17,409 nucleotides of DNA, taken from JBGVMW01 sp045125095 (GTDB lineage: Bacteria > Bacillota > Clostridia > Lachnospirales > Lachnospiraceae). Positions 1 through 8,266 of the stretch are shown one piece after another (positions within the stretch are counted from its first letter, which is position 1; each line of letters begins with the position of its first letter). The notes under the pieces were generated by a model, which was not told the DNA's origin, made no database searches, and saw nothing but the letters and a program-made list of their open reading frames with translations. Location of the stretch: positions 1-17,409 of the forward strand of contig JBGVMW010000021.1 of the NCBI GenBank assembly GCA_045125095.1, given 5' to 3'. A program made the translations under genes and the position numbers.

Positions 1-65
1 CTAAGGACAATCGGGAAAATATAGAACTCGCAAGCTCAAACAACTATATTTTCCCGATTAACGCA
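1..65. repeat. Central hairpin of long palindromic repeat, copy 1
   Basis: A 16-bp perfect stem (9-24 with 44-59) encloses a 19-nt loop, AACTCGCAAGCTCAAACAA (25-43). The 65-nt unit recurs in the same orientation at 17239-17303. Sixty-one positions are identical. The four differences (11, 15, 53, 57) fall in the stem and pair with each other (11 with 57, 15 with 53), so both copies keep a perfect helix. There is no T-run after the stem, so this is not a standard terminator. The window starts inside the element, so its left arm lies outside. It may act as RNA or as DNA (cruciform), and the strand is unknown. Confidence 0.85.
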
Positions 66-190
66 ACAAACAAAATCCCTAAGAACCACTATACATCTAA
101 CCAACAGCCTCTGATAGCAAGCTACAGCCCCTCTCTCTGCCGGACGGTTTACTAAAGCACTTTGACACACCTACAAATCCGAAATTCTTT
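66..190. repeat. Right arm of long palindromic repeat, copy 1
   Basis: Two blocks are recognisable. The inner block (about 66-112) resembles the right inner arm of copy 2 (17304-17350), sharing CTAAGAA, CACTA and AACAGCC. The outer block (115-187) matches the reverse complement of 17084-17154, the left outer arm of copy 2, at roughly four of five positions, including TAGCAAGCTACAG, GAGAG (reverse strand), CGGACGGTT and TTGACACACC. The middle of the copy 2 arm (about 30 nt) is missing here, so arms vary in length between copies. The TTGACA at 162-167 belongs to the repeat and has no matching -10 box. Confidence 0.7.
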
Positions 191-244
191 GTGCCTTCCA
201 ATCCAACATCGCAACCAGAAGTCAGAATACAACACAAATTTTAC

Positions 245-249
245 AGGAG
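245..249 (+). promoter_or_regulatory. Ribosome binding site fixing the helicase start
   Basis: AGGAG sits 7 nt before the ATG at 257. An in-frame ATG at 191 has no such site and lies directly against the repeat arm, so 257 is preferred. Confidence 0.8.
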
Positions 250-256
250 TATACGC

Positions 257-2266
257 ATGTCAAATTTGAACGTCAACGAAGCGCAGCGCACCGCGATATG
301 TCACAACAAAGGTCCCATGTTGGTTTTAGCAGGACCAGGTTCGGGAAAGACCCTAGTCATCACTCAGAGAACCCGCTATTTAATCGAAGAATGCGGAGTC
401 AATCCATCAAATATCTTGGTTATTACCTTTACAAAAGCAGCAGCAATAGAAATGAAAGAACGATTTGTCAAATTAATGGGAGGAGAAAATCTGCCTGTGA
501 CATTTGGCACGTTTCATGCTGTTTTTTTTCGAATGTTGCGCCTGGCATATGGATATACTGCACAGAATATTCTCCGGGACGAACAGCGCATACAGTTCTT
601 GAAAGAAATTTTTCAGCAAATGCAGTTAGAGATAGAGGATGAAAATGAGTTTATTGCAAATATCACAGCAGAAATCAGCAAAGTAAAAAGCGAGCGCATC
701 CGCTTAGAGCATTACTATTCCACCAGCTGCGGAGATGAAATATTTCGTACCATTTATCAAAAATATGACCAGAGACTAATTCACTCCAATCTCATTGATT
801 TTGATGATATGCTTGTCATGTGTTATGAACTGCTTACACAGCGAAAAGATATATTGGGCGTGTGGCAGAAAAAGTTTACTTATATATTGATAGACGAATT
901 TCAGGATATTTCAGGAATTCAGTATGATAATATTAAACTGTTAGCAGCACCGGAAAATAATCTTTTCATTGTAGGGGATGATGACCAGAGCATTTATCGT
1001 TTTCGAGGCGCCAAACCAGAGATTATGTTGAATTTCCCAAATGATTATAAAAATGCAAAGCAGGTATTATTGAATAAAAATTATCGCTCCACTTCTCAGA
1101 TTGTAGAAGGTGCGAAACAGGTGATAAAAAATAATAAAAAGCGCTTTTTAAAAGAATTTGAAGCATCAAAAGGTGAGGGGGAGCGAATTCGTATCCAGTC
1201 ATTTCAGACAACAGTGGATGAATGTACTGTGATTGCGAAAGAGATAGTAGATTATGTGAATCATGGTGGAAAATATAATGATGTGGCAGTACTGTTTCGA
1301 ACCAATACCCAGCCACGAAGTCTGGTGCAAAAGTTAATGGAGTACAATATTCCGTTCCGTATGCGTGAAATGATGCCGAACTTGTTCCAGCATTGGATTG
1401 CAAAGGATATTTTTACGTATATTCGTCTGGCAAAGGGCAGTAACCTCAGAAAAGATTTTTTTGAAATTATGAACCGTCCGAAACGCTATCTTTCCAGAGA
1501 AAGTTTACCGGATGAAGAAGTCAGTTACGATAAGTGGCGGTATTATTACAGAGATAAGGATTGGATGGTAGAGCGAATTGACAAGTTGTACTATGACCTT
1601 TCCATGTTGAAGAAAATGCCTCCTTATGCAGCCATTCAGTATATCAGACAAGCGGTAGAATATGAATCCTACTTAGAAGAATATGCGAAATTTCGCCGAA
1701 TGAAGCCTGAAGAACTGTTTGAAGTATTAGACGAAATACAGGAAAGTGCAAAAGAATTCCAGACATATGAAGAATGGTTTGCCTACATTGAGGAGTATTC
1801 AAAGGAAATGGAGGAGCAGAGTAAGAAACAGCAGACACAGTATAATTGCGTTTCCTTAGCAACTATGCATAGTTCCAAAGGTCTGGAATACAAAACCGTT
1901 TATATCATAGATGTCAACGAAACGATAACACCTCATAAAAAATCTGTGACAGAAGCAGATATTGAGGAAGAACGAAGGCTGTTTTATGTGGCAATGACAA
2001 GAGCAAAAGAAAAGCTGTCTATTTTTTATGTGCAAAAACGTTTTGAAAAAGAATTATCACCATCACGTTTTCTCGGCGAATTGTTAGTAGATAAAGATAA
2101 ATTGAAGCCGGGTGCCACTGTATATCACAAAAAATATGGAACCGGAACCATCCGCAAAGTAGAGGAGGACCGAATTACGATTTACTTTGAGGAAAGTAAA
2201 CGTACACTGGTATTTAGTAAGGAATTTTGTATGAATAATCATGTGTTGCAACTGGCGAATAAATAG
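257..2266 (+). CDS. UvrD/PcrA-like superfamily 1 DNA helicase
   Basis: This is an ATP-dependent 3'-5' DNA helicase of the UvrD/PcrA/Rep family, cytoplasmic, expected in DNA repair and in removing blocks to replication or transcription. From the ATG at 257 it has 669 residues, a little shorter than typical PcrA. The SF1A motifs appear in order: Walker A GPGSGKT (residues 26-32), motif II LIDEFQD (211-217), VGDDDQSIYRFRGA, the NYRST motif, TMHSSKGLEY, and FYVAMTRAKEKL near 590. Residues about 617-665 (KPGATVYHKKYGTG onward) resemble the Tudor-like C-terminal domain of PcrA, which in that family contacts RNA polymerase. The gene is single, lies right after repeat copy 1, and converges on the DUF1292 gene. 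No clear promoter is visible. It may be a PcrA paralogue instead of the main cellular copy. Confidence 0.93.
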   Translation: MSNLNVNEAQRTAICHNKGPMLVLAGPGSGKTLVITQRTRYLIEECGVNPSNILVITFTKAAAIEMKERFVKLMGGENLPVTFGTFHAVFFRMLRLAYGYTAQNILRDEQRIQFLKEIFQQMQLEIEDENEFIANITAEISKVKSERIRLEHYYSTSCGDEIFRTIYQKYDQRLIHSNLIDFDDMLVMCYELLTQRKDILGVWQKKFTYILIDEFQDISGIQYDNIKLLAAPENNLFIVGDDDQSIYRFRGAKPEIMLNFPNDYKNAKQVLLNKNYRSTSQIVEGAKQVIKNNKKRFLKEFEASKGEGERIRIQSFQTTVDECTVIAKEIVDYVNHGGKYNDVAVLFRTNTQPRSLVQKLMEYNIPFRMREMMPNLFQHWIAKDIFTYIRLAKGSNLRKDFFEIMNRPKRYLSRESLPDEEVSYDKWRYYYRDKDWMVERIDKLYYDLSMLKKMPPYAAIQYIRQAVEYESYLEEYAKFRRMKPEELFEVLDEIQESAKEFQTYEEWFAYIEEYSKEMEEQSKKQQTQYNCVSLATMHSSKGLEYKTVYIIDVNETITPHKKSVTEADIEEERRLFYVAMTRAKEKLSIFYVQKRFEKELSPSRFLGELLVDKDKLKPGATVYHKKYGTGTIRKVEEDRITIYFEESKRTLVFSKEFCMNNHVLQLANK

Positions 2267-2306
2267 TTGCGCCGAATTTGGCACACAGTGCAGCTTCCTG
2301 GTATAT

Positions 2307-2335
2307 AAAAAATGATGAGGATTACTCCTCATCAT
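2307..2335 (-). terminator. Rho-independent terminator of the DUF1292 gene
   Basis: Perfect 10-bp inverted repeat ATGATGAGGA (2312-2321) and TCCTCATCAT (2326-2335) with a 4-nt loop. Read on the minus strand it is followed by a run of six T. The stem is made from the last codons of the gene (Asp-Asp-Glu-Glu) and the stop codon (2322-2324) lies in the loop. There is no T-run on the plus side, so it should not stop helicase transcripts efficiently. Confidence 0.85.
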
Positions 2336-2627
2336 CCAATGCTGCAAATTCCTCTGAATCAACCCACTCATCAAAGGCATCTGCAACTGCTTCATATTCT
2401 TCTTCGCTTTCGATGTTATCAAGAGCCGGACCATTTTCATCCTCGCGATAACGATATAAGAATACTTCGCCTTCTTCAAATTCACTAGAATCCATAGGGA
2501 GCAAAGCAATGTAATCCTGCTCGCCGATTGTAAAAATAGTTAATATTTCACAATCTACAGTCTGGTCGCCATCTAATTCTAAGGTTACCATAACATCAGC
2601 GTCATCCATATTTTCTGTTTTTCCCAT
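2322..2627 (-). CDS. DUF1292 family protein (YrzB-like)
   Basis: This is a small acidic protein of 101 residues matching the DUF1292 family, which is common in Firmicutes and has no established function. Visible family features are the N-terminal beta-rich core with the segment IGEQDYIALLPM and the VFLYRYRED strand, followed by a very acidic tail rich in Asp and Glu that ends DDEE. There is no signal peptide or membrane segment, so it should be cytoplasmic. The start is supported by GAGG (minus strand, 2636-2633) 5 nt before the ATG. The gene stands alone, convergent with the helicase and divergent from the alcohol dehydrogenase. Its terminator overlaps its own 3' end. Confidence 0.88.
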   Translation of the reverse strand: MGKTENMDDADVMVTLELDGDQTVDCEILTIFTIGEQDYIALLPMDSSEFEEGEVFLYRYREDENGPALDNIESEEEYEAVADAFDEWVDSEEFAALDDEE

Positions 2628-2694
2628 TTTGACCTCATTTCTGCCGCACTACGGCATGGTGTTCCAAATCTTACATGCAAACATGTTTAAGTGT

Positions 2695-2723
2695 ATCATA
2701 TGCACAATACAGTTCTACTTTAA
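2695..2723 (-). promoter_or_regulatory. Possible sigma-A promoter of the DUF1292 gene
   Basis: On the minus strand, TATGAT (2700-2695) is preceded by TTAAAG (2723-2718) with a 17-nt spacer, about 70 nt upstream of the start codon. The -10 is good but the -35 matches the consensus at only three of six positions. Confidence 0.3.
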
Positions 2724-2866
2724 CAGAAAAACAACTATAATGCAATAAAAGATATTGATTTTTCTCTCATTACATGGTAGGTTAGTACTATAAATGTAAA
2801 AGTATGCGGCAGGTCAGGATGCTAGTACAACGTTTTCGAAATAACTAGAAAGGGTATCTGAATAGT

Positions 2867-4042
2867 ATGAATAACTTTACGTTTTATAGTCCAACGTATT
2901 TTGTGTTCGGAAAAGAGCAGGAGAACCGAACCGGTCAGTATGTTAAAAAGTTTGGTGGAACAAAAGTGCTGATTCATTATGGTGGAGGTTCTGCTATAGA
3001 ATCCGGTCTTTTGGATAGAGTGAAGAGTTCTCTTGACAATGAAGGAATTAGTTATATAGAATTAGGCGGCGTTATGCCGAATCCACGAAGTGGTCTTGTG
3101 TATGAAGGTATACATGTATGTCATGAGGAAAATGTGGATTTTATATTGGCAGTAGGAGGCGGCAGTGTAATTGATTCTGCAAAAGCTATTGCAGCAGGTG
3201 CTTGTTACGAAGGTGATTTCTGGGATTTTTTCCAGGGAAAACCCGTGAAAGAAGCCTTGCCGGTAGGAACAGTGCTTACGATTGCGGCATCAGGCAGTGA
3301 AGGTTCGTCCAATATGGTGATTACACGGGAAGAAGGTATGTATAAGCGTGGAGCTGGCAGTGATGCGCTAAGACCGGTATTTTCAGTTTTGAATCCCGCG
3401 TTGACACAGACTTTGCCAGCATACCAGACAGCTTGTGGTATTACAGATATTATGGCACATGTGTTAGAACGGTATTTTACCAATACAAAGAATGTGGAAG
3501 TAACTGATTATCTGTGTGAAGCTGTGTTAAAAACATTGATTGGGGAAGCACCTAAAGCATTAGAGGATGCCGATAATTATGATGCACGGGCAAATATCAT
3601 GTGGGCAGGTATGATAGCACACAATAATATATGTGGTGTAGGTCGTGATCAGGATTGGGCAAGTCATAATATAGAACATGAGATATCGGCCTTATACGAT
3701 TGTGCTCACGGTGCGGGTCTTGCCGTTGTAATTCCGGCATGGATGATGTATGTGGTAGATCATGATGTAGAACGGTTTGCAAAGCTTGCAGTGGCAATGT
3801 GGGGAAGTGAATACAATTCTGAAAATCCACGGGAAACAGCCATTGAAGGCATTAAACGACTAAAGCATTTTTTCCGTACCATAGGAATGCCATCCACCTT
3901 AGAGGAGCTTGGCGCCAGCGAAGATATGATAGAAAAAATGGCAGAAAAAGCCTGTTTTGGTGATGGGAGAATGGGGACCATCGGTGGTTTCCGACCATTA
4001 ACGAAAGAAGACGTAATCAGCATATTCAAACTCATGCGTTAA
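2867..4042 (+). CDS. Iron-containing alcohol dehydrogenase (BdhA/YqhD type)
   Basis: This 391-residue cytoplasmic NAD(P)H-dependent alcohol dehydrogenase of the group III (iron-activated) family typically reduces aldehydes such as butanal, or works in the reverse direction, during fermentation. The dinucleotide-binding motif GGGSVIDSAKA lies near residue 100. The expected metal ligands are all present with family spacing: Asp194, His198, His267 and His281. The first pair lies in ITDIMAH, and the last is in YDCAHGAG. The length is normal for butanol dehydrogenases. An AAAGGG lies about 13 nt before the ATG, a slightly long spacing. No convincing promoter is seen in the 239 bp upstream. A hairpin terminator follows, so it is transcribed separately from the polysaccharide operon. 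The exact substrate cannot be read from sequence. Confidence 0.93.
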   Translation: MNNFTFYSPTYFVFGKEQENRTGQYVKKFGGTKVLIHYGGGSAIESGLLDRVKSSLDNEGISYIELGGVMPNPRSGLVYEGIHVCHEENVDFILAVGGGSVIDSAKAIAAGACYEGDFWDFFQGKPVKEALPVGTVLTIAASGSEGSSNMVITREEGMYKRGAGSDALRPVFSVLNPALTQTLPAYQTACGITDIMAHVLERYFTNTKNVEVTDYLCEAVLKTLIGEAPKALEDADNYDARANIMWAGMIAHNNICGVGRDQDWASHNIEHEISALYDCAHGAGLAVVIPAWMMYVVDHDVERFAKLAVAMWGSEYNSENPRETAIEGIKRLKHFFRTIGMPSTLEELGASEDMIEKMAEKACFGDGRMGTIGGFRPLTKEDVISIFKLMR

Positions 4043-4069
4043 TAGTGTAATTAATATAGAAATAATGAG

Positions 4070-4101
4070 ACAGGCACCTTATCCGTGAGGTGCCTGTTAT
4101 T
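4070..4101 (+). terminator. Hairpin terminator after the alcohol dehydrogenase
   Basis: Perfect 10-bp stem ACAGGCACCT (4070-4079) and AGGTGCCTGT (4088-4097) with an 8-nt loop, starting 27 nt after the stop codon. The trailing T-tract (TATTA) is weak. AT-rich DNA on both sides could let it work in either direction. Confidence 0.7.
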
Positions 4102-4208
4102 AAAGTAAATAGGTAACATTTTAGGGTAGGATTGTGTGGCATATGCATACAAATGTAAATAAAATGTGAACAGCCTGTGTCTTAAGTGTTTACAAATTGA
4201 AAATTTTC

Positions 4209-4237
4209 TTGCATATTCGCAAAGTCGGTGCTATAAT
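4209..4237 (+). promoter_or_regulatory. Sigma-A promoter of the polysaccharide operon
   Basis: TTGCAT (4209-4214), a 17-nt spacer, then a perfect TATAAT (4232-4237). The start codon of the first operon gene lies 34 nt further on, and transcription should begin near 4244. This is the clearest promoter in the window and precedes eight tightly packed genes. Confidence 0.8.
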
Positions 4238-4246
4238 AGCACCGAC
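4224..4246. promoter_or_regulatory. Perfect palindrome over the -10 box, candidate operator
   Basis: The arms GTCGGTGCTAT (4224-4234) and ATAGCACCGAC (4236-4246) are exact inverted copies around one central A at 4235. The palindrome covers the whole -10 hexamer and the expected start point, a classic place for a dimeric repressor to block RNA polymerase. It lies mostly upstream of the predicted RNA start, so an RNA hairpin role is less likely. No regulator gene is present in the window. Confidence 0.65.
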
Positions 4247-4270
4247 AATATGACAAAAGGAGAATGAGAT

Positions 4271-5773
4271 TTGAAAGTGACGAAAGAAACGAGTGGAAGA
4301 TTTATTACAGCAATATACATCTGTGTGATGCTAATAGGTTTTCTGCTTTTTTTCCGATTAAGTTATACGAATATAACAGCATCTAAATACTACTTTTTTC
4401 TGACAGCAAGTATTTTGTATCTGCTATTACTTGTAATAACAACTTTCTTTGGAACAAAATATAAGTTGGGAAAATTGTCAGTGACAGACAGAGGTATGAT
4501 GTTGTTTGGCGCAGCACACGTGTTTGCATGGTGTTTGACAGATGATAAATACAATGCCTTTTATGGGGCAGATAGTCGTCACATGGGCTTGCAGATATAT
4601 TTGTTATATATTGCGATATATTTTTGTGTCACTCGCTTTCTGGTATACAGAAAGAATTATACATATATATTTGCAGTGGGATGTTGCCTGTATTATGTAA
4701 TGGCAGTGATGCAGTACTTTAAGGTCGATTTTTTTGGGACTTATAGTGAAATTAGCGTGGAATCCAGCCATTATTTTATGGCAACCGTCGGTAATGTGAA
4801 TTTCTGTGCGGCTTTTGCCGCCAGTAGTATTGGATTTTTTTCACTGTTGTATGCAACAACAAAAGACAGAACACAGCAGATTGTCAGTGGTATATGTTGT
4901 GGCTTGGGAATGATGTCTCTGTATGTGTTTAACAGTGATGGTGGATATTTAGGACTGGTAGCAGTTGCAGTGCTGCTGATACTTTTATTCTTAACACATC
5001 AGACAACTGTAGAACGGATATTAGAACTAGGGGTGTTGTATACAGGAGGAATTCTCTTACTATTTATTATAAGAGATCTTATAGGAATGGACGTATGGAA
5101 AGAAGGCATTTCTTCTATATTAAACCGTCCAAAGTGGTTTGCGATAGCCTTTATAGCAATTTTACTGCTTAGAATGGTATCGATATTGTTTCATATATTT
5201 TTAAAAGAATATAGAAAACAAATCGTAATCATTTGTATGGTTTTGGCAGTGGTAATCGGAGTAACAGGAATTGGATTTATAATCATTTTCTGTAGAGATT
5301 GGTTCTTAAGCCATACAAACAATGATTTAGGATTGGCAAGTGGGCGAACCTATATCTGGGATTATGTGTGGGATGGATATAAGGAATTCCCGATTCTCAA
5401 TAAAATATTCGGACTTGGACAGGAAACAATGCGTGAGTTTTGTCTGACACATAATGTTCAGGAATATTACGCGAAGTTTAAAAGTATTTTAGATGCAGCT
5501 CATTGTGAGTACCTTCACTATCTGTTTACATTAGGTATCTTTGGAGCCGTATCGTATCTTGTAATGTTGATATCCTTTTTGGTATCTGCATTTAAATGGG
5601 CAAAGAAAAATCCAATGTTATATGGTATGTTAGGATTTGTAGGTGTATATGCTACACAGGCAATTGTCAGCATAGCAGAGCCGGCGGTGACGCCATTTAT
5701 GTTTCTGATGATAAGCATAGGCAGTTCTATGATTTATAGGGAAAAGCAGAGGCAAAGCAGTCAAGTGGAGTGA
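4271..5773 (+). CDS. O-antigen ligase/polymerase-like membrane protein (WaaL/Wzy family)
   Basis: This 500-residue polytopic inner-membrane protein has about 12 hydrophobic segments. The segment around residues 357-367 (SGRTYIWDYVW), followed by a GLG motif and an AHCEYLHYL stretch in the large outer loop, fits the O-antigen ligase family (PF04932), whose members join lipid-linked glycans or polymerise repeat units. The start is a TTG at 4271: AAAGGAG (4256-4262) is 8 nt upstream, while the nearby ATG at 4264 is in another frame. It is the first gene of the operon, just downstream of the palindrome-covered promoter, and overlaps the next open frame by only a few bases. Whether it is a ligase or a polymerase cannot be told from sequence. 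In an ABC-transporter locus a polymerase is not normally needed, which favours ligation or a second glycan. Confidence 0.82.
   Translation: MKVTKETSGRFITAIYICVMLIGFLLFFRLSYTNITASKYYFFLTASILYLLLLVITTFFGTKYKLGKLSVTDRGMMLFGAAHVFAWCLTDDKYNAFYGADSRHMGLQIYLLYIAIYFCVTRFLVYRKNYTYIFAVGCCLYYVMAVMQYFKVDFFGTYSEISVESSHYFMATVGNVNFCAAFAASSIGFFSLLYATTKDRTQQIVSGICCGLGMMSLYVFNSDGGYLGLVAVAVLLILLFLTHQTTVERILELGVLYTGGILLLFIIRDLIGMDVWKEGISSILNRPKWFAIAFIAILLLRMVSILFHIFLKEYRKQIVIICMVLAVVIGVTGIGFIIIFCRDWFLSHTNNDLGLASGRTYIWDYVWDGYKEFPILNKIFGLGQETMREFCLTHNVQEYYAKFKSILDAAHCEYLHYLFTLGIFGAVSYLVMLISFLVSAFKWAKKNPMLYGMLGFVGVYATQAIVSIAEPAVTPFMFLMISIGSSMIYREKQRQSSQVE
5766..5770 (+). promoter_or_regulatory. Ribosome binding site fixing the dehydratase start
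   Basis: TGGAG ends 8 nt before the ATG at 5779, which favours that start over the in-frame GTG at 5770. The site lies within the last codons of the upstream gene, suggesting coupled translation. Confidence 0.7.
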
Positions 5774-5778
5774 TTGGA

Positions 5779-7692
5779 ATGAAACAAAAATTTGATAAAA
5801 TATTGTGGACGCGTAGAGCTTTTTTAGTTATTTATGATGTCCTTGCGGTTTGGACGGCTTCTATAGGAGCATTGTTGCTTCGCTATAATCTTCGTGTGGA
5901 TGATATAGAGGTACGCTTTCTAAACACGATGTCAGATTATTTTCTGATACAGGTATTAATTACAATTGGTGTGTTTATTTTATTTCATTTATACCAGAGT
6001 CTTTGGAAGTATGCTGGTGTGTCTGAATTCCAGAATATTGTGGTTGCCTGCATGGTATCTACGGGCTTATATTTACTGGTGATAAAGATGACAGGTGGCT
6101 TTATGCCACGTAGTTATTATCCGATATATGGAATGCTCCTTTTGATGTGGATCATTGGAAGTCGTTTCCTATACCGATTGTTGCGTTATCATTTGAACCA
6201 GTTCCGTGCGAGCAAATCCGGCAACTTAAAGAATGTGATGGTAATTGGTGCCGGTGAGGCAGCAAATGATGTATTAAAAGAAATTATTGAAGGAAGAGGA
6301 TTTTTCTGGAAGGTAAAATGTCTGATTGATGATGACAGTTCGAAATTAGGACGTTATGTACAGGGCGTAAAGGTTGTGGGAAACCGTAATTTCATTGTAC
6401 AGGCGGCGCATCTGTATCACATTGATCAGATTATTATTGCTATGCAGCATATTAATGAAAAGGATTTAAAGGATATTCTTCTCATTTGCCAGAAGACCGG
6501 CTGTAATATCAAGAAAATACCTGGTATGCAGCAGATTGTCAGTGGTGAGATTAATCTTCACCAGCTACAGGATATCAGCCCGGAGGACTTGTTAGGACGT
6601 ACACCGGTGTCTGTAGATATTGATTCTATTATTGGTTATGTTTCCGGGCAGATAGTTATGGTAACCGGCGGTGGTGGTTCTATTGGTAGTGAATTATGCC
6701 GGCAGATTGCTTCTCATAAGCCGGAGCAGTTGATTATTGTAGATATTTATGAAAACAATGCTTACGAAATCCAACAGGAGCTGTTGCGCATGGTTCCGGA
6801 TTTGAATCTGGTTGTTGTTATTGCGTCTGTTCGTAATACAAACCGTATGAATATGTTGATGAAGCAGTATAAGCCGGATATTATTTATCATGCCGCAGCA
6901 CATAAGCATGTACCTCTTATGGAGGATAGTCCGAACGAGGCGGTAAAAAATAATGTATTTGGTACCTTGAAGACTGCCATTGCAGCAGGTGAAAACGGCG
7001 TAAAGAAATTTATTCTGATTTCCACGGACAAAGCGGTAAATCCAACTAACATTATGGGCGCAACAAAACGTATCTGCGAAATGATTATCCAGAGTATGAA
7101 TCATTACTATGATACCACATATGCTGCCGTTCGTTTCGGTAATGTGTTAGGAAGCAACGGAAGCGTTATCCCATTGTTTAAAAAGCAGATTGAAGCGGGA
7201 GGTCCTGTGAAAGTAACACATCCTGATATTGTGCGTTATTTTATGACGATACCGGAAGCTGTATCTTTAGTGCTTCAGGCAGGTGCTTATGCAGAGGGTG
7301 GAGAAATCTTCGTTCTTGACATGGGAGAACCGGTGAAAATCTTAGATTTAGCAGAAAATATGATTCGTATGGCAGGTTATGTGCCAAATGAAGATATTAT
7401 GATTGAATTTTCCGGATTGCGTCCGGGTGAAAAGCTGTATGAGGAAGTACTTATGGCAGAAGAAGGCATGAAGGATACGGCGAATCCTATGGTTCACATA
7501 GGAAGCCCGATTACCTTTGACGAAGAAGAATTCTACCGTAAGTTAGACCGTTTAGAAGTGGCATCTTACAAGGAAAAGGGAAATATCAAATTCTTAATCC
7601 AGGATATTGTGCCAACGTATACGCCCTTTTCACCGCAGACCTGCAAACAGGAAAACAATGTAGAGGGTAAGATATGTATCGAACATATATAA
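5779..7692 (+). CDS. WbpM/CapD-type UDP-GlcNAc 4,6-dehydratase, membrane-bound
   Basis: This 637-residue protein belongs to the large polysaccharide-biosynthesis dehydratases (CapD, WbpM, PglF), which convert UDP-GlcNAc to UDP-2-acetamido-2,6-dideoxy-4-keto-hexose. About four membrane helices fill the first 130 residues. A first Rossmann-like domain starts at VIGAGEA (155-161). The catalytic SDR domain has TGGGGSIGSE (296-305) for cofactor binding, STDKA (415-419), and Met426 and Lys430 in MGATK. Met in place of the usual Tyr of YxxxK is the known hallmark of the long WbpM-type enzymes, so it should be active. HPDIVRYFMTIPEA and GLRPGEKLYEE further support the family. The end overlaps the next gene by 19 nt. 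Its product probably feeds the PglC-like transferase that follows and the reductase at 14975. Confidence 0.93.
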   Translation: MKQKFDKILWTRRAFLVIYDVLAVWTASIGALLLRYNLRVDDIEVRFLNTMSDYFLIQVLITIGVFILFHLYQSLWKYAGVSEFQNIVVACMVSTGLYLLVIKMTGGFMPRSYYPIYGMLLLMWIIGSRFLYRLLRYHLNQFRASKSGNLKNVMVIGAGEAANDVLKEIIEGRGFFWKVKCLIDDDSSKLGRYVQGVKVVGNRNFIVQAAHLYHIDQIIIAMQHINEKDLKDILLICQKTGCNIKKIPGMQQIVSGEINLHQLQDISPEDLLGRTPVSVDIDSIIGYVSGQIVMVTGGGGSIGSELCRQIASHKPEQLIIVDIYENNAYEIQQELLRMVPDLNLVVVIASVRNTNRMNMLMKQYKPDIIYHAAAHKHVPLMEDSPNEAVKNNVFGTLKTAIAAGENGVKKFILISTDKAVNPTNIMGATKRICEMIIQSMNHYYDTTYAAVRFGNVLGSNGSVIPLFKKQIEAGGPVKVTHPDIVRYFMTIPEAVSLVLQAGAYAEGGEIFVLDMGEPVKILDLAENMIRMAGYVPNEDIMIEFSGLRPGEKLYEEVLMAEEGMKDTANPMVHIGSPITFDEEEFYRKLDRLEVASYKEKGNIKFLIQDIVPTYTPFSPQTCKQENNVEGKICIEHI

Positions 7693-8264
7693 AAAGAGGA
7701 ATATCCATTTTATTATCAGCACTTTTATTGATAGTGTTAAGTTGGCTTCTGTTAGTGCTTGCAGTCCTTGTAAAATGTACATCAAAGGGACCGGTATTTT
7801 TTAAGCAGAAACGTGTGGGCAATCATAAGACGCATTTTATGATGTACAAATTCCGTACCATGCGTACTGATACGCCAAAGGATGTGCCGACCCATCTGTT
7901 GCAGAATCCGGAAGCGTATATTACACCGGTTGGTAAGTTTTTGAGAGCAACCAGTTTAGACGAACTGCCACAGTTATTTAATATTTTAAAGGGCGATATG
8001 GCATTTATAGGTCCAAGACCGGCTTTGTATAATCAGTATGATTTGATAGCAGAACGCGATAAATATGGTGCCAATGATGTGCGTCCGGGATTGACCGGAC
8101 TGGCACAGATTAGTGGCAGGGATGAATTGGAGATTCCGGTAAAGGCTGCTTTTGATGGGGAATATGTAAAAAAAATTAATATGTGGAAGGATATACAAAT
8201 TTTTTTGAGAACCATAGGAAAAGTCATGAAACGTGACGGTGTTGTGGAAGGCGGAAAAAAATAA
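7674..8264 (+). CDS. PglC-type undecaprenyl-phosphate sugar phosphotransferase
   Basis: This 196-residue monotopic phosphoglycosyl transferase (bacterial sugar transferase family, PF02397) moves a sugar-1-phosphate from a UDP-sugar to undecaprenyl phosphate, starting glycan assembly at the cytoplasmic membrane face. A single hydrophobic N-terminal segment (about 9-33), probably the re-entrant helix, is followed by KGPVFFKQKRVG, YKFRTM, the catalytic Asp96-Glu97 pair in SLDELPQL, and GPRP (113-116). The short length matches the PglC class, not the larger WbaP/WcaJ proteins. It overlaps the dehydratase by 19 nt. That pairing, as in PglF with PglC, suggests that the initiating sugar is a 2,6-dideoxy amino sugar. 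The usual rhamnan initiator (TagO/RgpG type) is absent here. Confidence 0.93.
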   Translation: MYRTYIKRGISILLSALLLIVLSWLLLVLAVLVKCTSKGPVFFKQKRVGNHKTHFMMYKFRTMRTDTPKDVPTHLLQNPEAYITPVGKFLRATSLDELPQLFNILKGDMAFIGPRPALYNQYDLIAERDKYGANDVRPGLTGLAQISGRDELEIPVKAAFDGEYVKKINMWKDIQIFLRTIGKVMKRDGVVEGGKK

Positions 8265-8266
8265 CA

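Noticed and set aside
162..190. TTGACA at 162-167 as the -35 box of the helicase promoter
   Set aside because: It belongs to a block repeated (inverted) in copy 2, and the sequence at the right distance (about 185-190, TTCTTT) is not a -10 box.
191..256. Longer N-terminus for the helicase from the ATG at 191
   Set aside because: No ribosome binding site there, the extra 22 residues do not look like helicase sequence, and AGGAG stands before the ATG at 257.
1023..1403. Antisense open frame within the helicase gene
   Set aside because: It lies fully inside a well-supported helicase gene, has no recognisable domain, and its composition is that of a reverse-frame shadow.
2789..2794. TATAAA upstream of the alcohol dehydrogenase as its -10 box
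   Set aside because: No acceptable -35 box at 16-18 nt; the nearest TTGATT (2755-2760) is 28 nt away.
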